A stretch of 64,000 bases of DNA from Meloidogyne chitwoodi (taxonomy: Eukaryota > Nematoda > Chromadorea > Rhabditida > Meloidogynidae): positions 558,001 to 622,000 of the forward strand of contig JACZZP010000013.1 in assembly GCA_015183035.1 (NCBI GenBank), given 5' to 3'. The notes beneath the pieces are model-generated. The model was not told the DNA's origin. It ran no database searches and was given only the letters and a program-made list of their open reading frames with translations. The position numbers and the translations under genes were made by a program. Positions 60,692 to 64,000 of the stretch are shown here, one piece after another; position 1 is the first letter of the stretch, and the number at the start of each line of letters is the position of its first letter.

Positions 60692-63010
60692 GGGACACGC
60701 CCGACTAGTCGCCGGCCGACTTGTCGCGACCGACTTGTCGCGACTCATTAGTCGCCGGCCGATTAGTCGCGAGGCCGATTAGTCGCCGGCCGACTCGCCG
60801 CGACTGCCTATATTTTATGCTAACTTAATTCTACCAACAAAAACATTAATCTATGTATTTTTAAATAAAAACTTTTATTCAATATAAGTTTTTTAAACAA
60901 AATATTAAACGACCAGAACAAAAACAATGTAAATATATGGTAAAGTAAGATGACTAAAGACAAAAAATCAAAAATTGCAAATAATTAAATAATTTTAAAA
61001 TTATGTGAAATCCCTCGCAAATATTCAATGACAGTTCCAATTTCGTAACGGTTGACAATATTTAAAATTCTTTCATCGGCTTCTTCATATTTTCTTCTTT
61101 TCCTCGCAGCATGATGACCTGCAACAAATTGTTCATATTGTACGTCACATAGTTTTACAACCTAAATTTAAATATTATGAAATTCAAAGAGGTAATTTTG
61201 CATTATTTATAAGTAGACTTAGATAGTATATAAAATTAATTACTAAATAGTATTATGAACTTTTTTATGAAACTAGTTAGTAAAGATAATGCAAAAGTCT
61301 CAAAAAGGTATATTTACTTTTTTTAATTCATCCAAAAATTTCCAAATGGTAGGATGAGCAACTCCCAATTGAAGTTGAACCTTTTTATGGAATGCTTCGC
61401 AGAAATTATTTGTCTTGTCTTGGTTGTTGAGCGTTCGAGTATATACATTCCAGGTAGTGGGAACAAATGTAGGAGGGGCACGGGTTCCGTTATTTCTGAT
61501 CCTACCGATATAAGTATTTGTAAAATATGAAAGAATGGGTTCTAACTCAAGAGGAAGATAATTTTCTAACATAGTGAGAGCTTCTATGAGATCTTGTTGG
61601 GGGACAAAAGCTAAAGATACAATCATTCTAGAATAAAGAGAAAATTCTGGATTTGTATTATAATGAGTGATAAGATTTTGTGAGGATAAATGTTTCTTAG
61701 ATTTTGGAATAAATGAAAAAAACAGCCTCTTATGTGAGTTTCAGGAAATATGGTTCGAATAGCATTGTGAATGGCTAGCTCAAAATCTACAGAAATAGAA
61801 TCGAGGTTAAGGGTTGGAAAAATTGCCCTAATCATATCAAATGTTCTCTCATAAATATTCTCCGTCTTATTGGGAAGTAAACAGTAGCACAAGGGAAGCA
61901 CATAATCGTTGCGACGAGCCAATATGACAAAGAATTGGTAGAATAATAACGGGCAGATTAGAAAAGTCCCATCCACATATAGTTCCTCAATAAGGTGGCA
62001 CCATGCTTAAAAAATAAAAATAATGATACTTATGGATTATCTGTCAGATAATATTCAAGTATTAATTAAATTAAAAAAAACCTCCAAAACCTTCTCTGCC
62101 AAAAATAAGAATCCTTTGTTCATCTCCTTGTCCGCTATCACCCAAAAGAAACTGCTCATAGACACCAGGTTCAAATTCATAACGCATGTAGTTGTCAGGA
62201 ATTACCAAAGTCGCCCGACTATCAGGATTTGGTGGTGCGTTTTGTTGCTGCAATCGAACCCTTTTAACAATCTTACGTATTGCAGACTTATTCTGTAGTT
62301 GGCCTAATTTTTAACAATATAAAAAATACATTTTAAAAACCTAAAACAGCAGTAGAAACTCCTTGTACAGCATTACTCCTGATTTGGGAAGGATTCTCCA
62401 TAGTTGTTGCAGCATGTTGTCTAACGGTTGCCATTATTTGTTGTACAGCAACTCTGGCTGCATCGCCTAATTTTAAAATAATTAAGCAAGAAGATAAACC
62501 CAAACCTGTTGTTGAGCAGCTATGTTGCGTAACAATTCGAATGAACTGCCTATTTTCACAAGATGTTGTCCAAATCCTTCCCTTACAGTTGTTATTTCTT
62601 TCATCACATCGCCAAAAAATTCGGTCACCATCAGAGCTTCCTTTATCTTTAACGTAACAATAGCCATTATGAGAATATTTTTCGCAATTCCTTTCTGAGT
62701 TATGAAGAGGCATTTTGTTGTAGTTAAAAAAAATTTAAAACACAAAGTTTGGTAGTCAGTCACTTTTTAAAACTAAACAAGGATTTATATACATGTTGTA
62801 AAAATATAGAATGAATTACAAAGATAAAAAAGAATATTTAATTTAGTAGTTTCTATAATGGATTGAGAAAAAATTAAAAAAAATTTAAAAATAGGCAGTA
62901 GCGGCGAGTCGGCCGGCGACTAATCGGCCTCGCGACTAATCGGCCGGCGACTAATGAGTCGCGACAAGTCGGTCGCGACAAGTCGGCCGGCGACTAGTCG
63001 GGCTGTACCC
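60692..63010. mobile_element. MULE DNA transposon with 9-base target duplication
   Basis: 2319 bp flanked by the exact duplication ACAGAATAG (60683-60691 and 63011-63019), the 9-base size of Mutator-like elements. The ends begin GGG. From GCCCGACTAGTCGCCGGCCG inwards they form inverted repeats of about 110 bases with internal subrepeats (GACTTGTCGCGAC, GATTAGTCGC). These ends are strongly GC-rich against the host. Inside is one transposase gene on the minus strand. Inserted between SNX1 and a small membrane-protein gene. Confidence 0.93.
60985..62713 (-). pseudogene. MULE transposase with FLYWCH finger, one apparent frameshift
   Basis: Five exons (62713-62506, 62466-62341, 62303-62082, 62005-61318, 61161-60985) fit in phase except for one missing base in exon 4. 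The N-terminus is a FLYWCH-type zinc finger (FWRCDERNNNCKGRIWT and QHSC). The MULE domain has the catalytic Asp motifs VDGTF and VDFELA, the GCFFHLFQN (CxxH) motif, and NNFCEAFHKK with the likely catalytic Glu. After GCFFHLFQNLR the frame breaks at about 61690-61700. The expected continuation (ITHYNTNPEFSLYSRM, then VSLAFVPQQDL) lies one frame over, consistent with loss of a single A in a short A run. With that base it would be about 473 residues. So it is recently inactivated, or the base is a sequencing error. Confidence 0.88.
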
Positions 63011-63068
63011 ACAGAATAGTTATTAAATAAAGAGAATCATAGATAGAGAGGAAACTATAGACTACTTG

Positions 63069-63102
63069 CGCCTAGTCGGCCGGCGCCTAGTCAGGCGAGC
63101 GA
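63069..63102. repeat. Fragment related to the MULE ends, outside the element
   Basis: GCGCCTAGTCGGCC and GCGCCTAGTCAGGCG lie about 60 bases beyond the right target duplication. On the left side GCCCGACTAGGC lies just outside the left duplication (60671-60682). These resemble the MULE termini and suggest that the element landed in or next to an older relative. Confidence 0.5.
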
Positions 63103-63241
63103 AAAAAAATTATGAAAAATCATTTGAGTCTCAAATAATTTGAGTATTCCCATATTTTTAGATAAAGTTTTATTTTAAGATTCTTCTTTTGCTTATTTGC
63201 TTATATTTTGATTAAAGCTTTGAATTTTGGTTTACTAAAAA

Positions 63242-63520
63242 ATGGATAAAGGTTTTATTTTTTAAATTATGGTTATTTTTTAACTATTTATAAATTCAGA
63301 AACAACAAAAGAAGAAGAAAAATTTAAATGGCCTCGATTATGGTCTCCATCAAAGTTTTCTCCAGCTCCAGCAAGTCGATTGCCTGAACATAAATATAGA
63401 ATTCCAGACACTGCGCCAAAAGGGATTTTTCAAATTTATATGGAAGAACATCCTTATCAATCAACAGGAGTTTTTCTTGGAGGGTTATGGTTAATTTATA
63501 AATTTATCAAAAAATATTAG
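63242..63520 (+). CDS. Small single-pass membrane protein, 76 residues
   Basis: Two exons (63242-63251 and 63300-63520) join in phase: ATG GAT AAA G, a 48-base intron, then the rest. The product starts MDKETTKEEEKFKWPRLWSP, is Pro-rich (SPSKFSPAPASRLPEHKYR), and ends in a short hydrophobic segment GVFLGGLWLIYKFIKKY. The pattern of a hydrophilic N-terminus, a Trp/Gly-containing hydrophobic helix and a basic C-terminus would suit a small mitochondrial inner-membrane or respiratory-chain accessory protein. I do not recognise the family. The first exon has only ten bases, so the start is less sure than exon 2. Confidence 0.65.
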
Positions 63521-63877
63521 AATTTGAAGAAAGGTTTTTGGATAATAAAAGGCTAATTTGACTTTTAAATTTAGTTTTATTTTTTTTGTATTGTTAGATA
63601 AAAGTTTTGTTTAAAAATGTAAATTTAATAAAACTACATTTTAATTTAATTGATTAATATTGCCAAGTATTTGTTTTTTGAAAAAGTATTTTTTATTTAT
63701 CTCATAAAAAACATAAAATATTAAGGCTTTAATTTTTTAAAAACAAAAAAAATAAATTTTTTGGAATGTTATTAAGTAATCGAAGGTGATAAATTCAAAA
63801 CATTACATTACATTCATAATAATAATCTTTAAAGTGGCAATGTTTTTACTAAAAAGCTTGACTAAAATCAAAGTAAA

Positions 63878-63961
63878 TTAAAATTCGAAAGAAGAAGGGA
63901 ATTTTATGTCAAAAATCGTTGCTGGTGTTGCTTGCTGGCCAAACATTCGAATTCGTGTCTT
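63878..63961 (-). CDS. Last exon of a minus-strand gene entering from the right (partial)
   Basis: Reading leftwards, TTTGTTTAG ends at 63962 and an open frame of 27 residues follows (KTRIRMFGQQATPATIFDIK, then FPSSFEF) to TAA at 63878-63880. Composition is protein-like and the acceptor is good. The preceding exon is beyond the window edge, so family and phase cannot be checked. Confidence 0.4.
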   Translation of the reverse strand, partial: KTRIRMFGQQATPATIFDIKFPSSFEF

Positions 63962-64000
63962 CTAAACAAAAAAAATAAAAATAAATATTTTAAAATAATA

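Overview
This is a nuclear window from a very A+T-rich nematode. By eye roughly four fifths of the bases are A or T, and the bases come in long A/T runs. Genes are compact, with many short introns (often 35-60 bases) that end in TTTNAG. Several start codons follow closely on free AG acceptors, as expected for spliced-leader trans-splicing. The gene set (syntrophin, a CRAL-TRIO/GOLD protein, an NCS calcium sensor, FCF1, NUBP1, RAE1, UBR7, IP6K, SNX1) is ordinary animal. Composition and protein flavour suggest a plant-parasitic tylenchid such as Meloidogyne; that assignment is inference.

Layout: 1-168 is the 3' end of a small membrane protein. 169-8889 is a gene-poor tract with a mariner-like MITE. 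8890-10290 (+) is an NCS-type calcium sensor. 11917-15785 (-) holds RAE1 and NUBP1, close enough to be an operon. 16556-18554 (+) is an orphan with a Cys/His motif. 18799-20849 (-) is a tandem Ras-association protein. 22951-25542 (-) is CRAL-TRIO/GOLD. 25948-31851 (-) is a 20-exon ARID4-like chromatin protein. A hAT-type MITE lies between it and snapin (32412-33071, +). Then come a secreted Lys-rich orphan (+), a FAM8A1-like RDD protein (-), UBR7, FCF1 and a RING-H2/ubiquitin-like fusion (all +). IP6K (-) and a 4.3 kb gene-free stretch follow. Then come a secreted S1 serine protease and a short Src-like tyrosine kinase (both -), syntrophin (+) and SNX1 (-). A MULE DNA transposon with FLYWCH domain spans 60692-63010. 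A 76-residue membrane protein (+) and the last exon of a further gene (-) close the window.

For most multi-exon genes I worked out the exon chain base by base and checked that the phases add up. The main uncertainties are the last exon of FAM8A1, the last exon of UBR7, exon 6 of ARID4 and the first intron of RAE1.

No single pathway links the genes. Ubiquitin themes recur (UBR7, FAM8A1, RING-UBL), as do nuclear or ribosomal housekeeping (RAE1, FCF1, NUBP1, ARID4). The most unusual items are the RING-UBL fusion, which ends in a ubiquitin-like Gly-Gly plus a six-residue tail, and a set of about ten tRNA-like sequences, eight of them in introns. Several non-autonomous DNA transposons also have readable target-site duplications.
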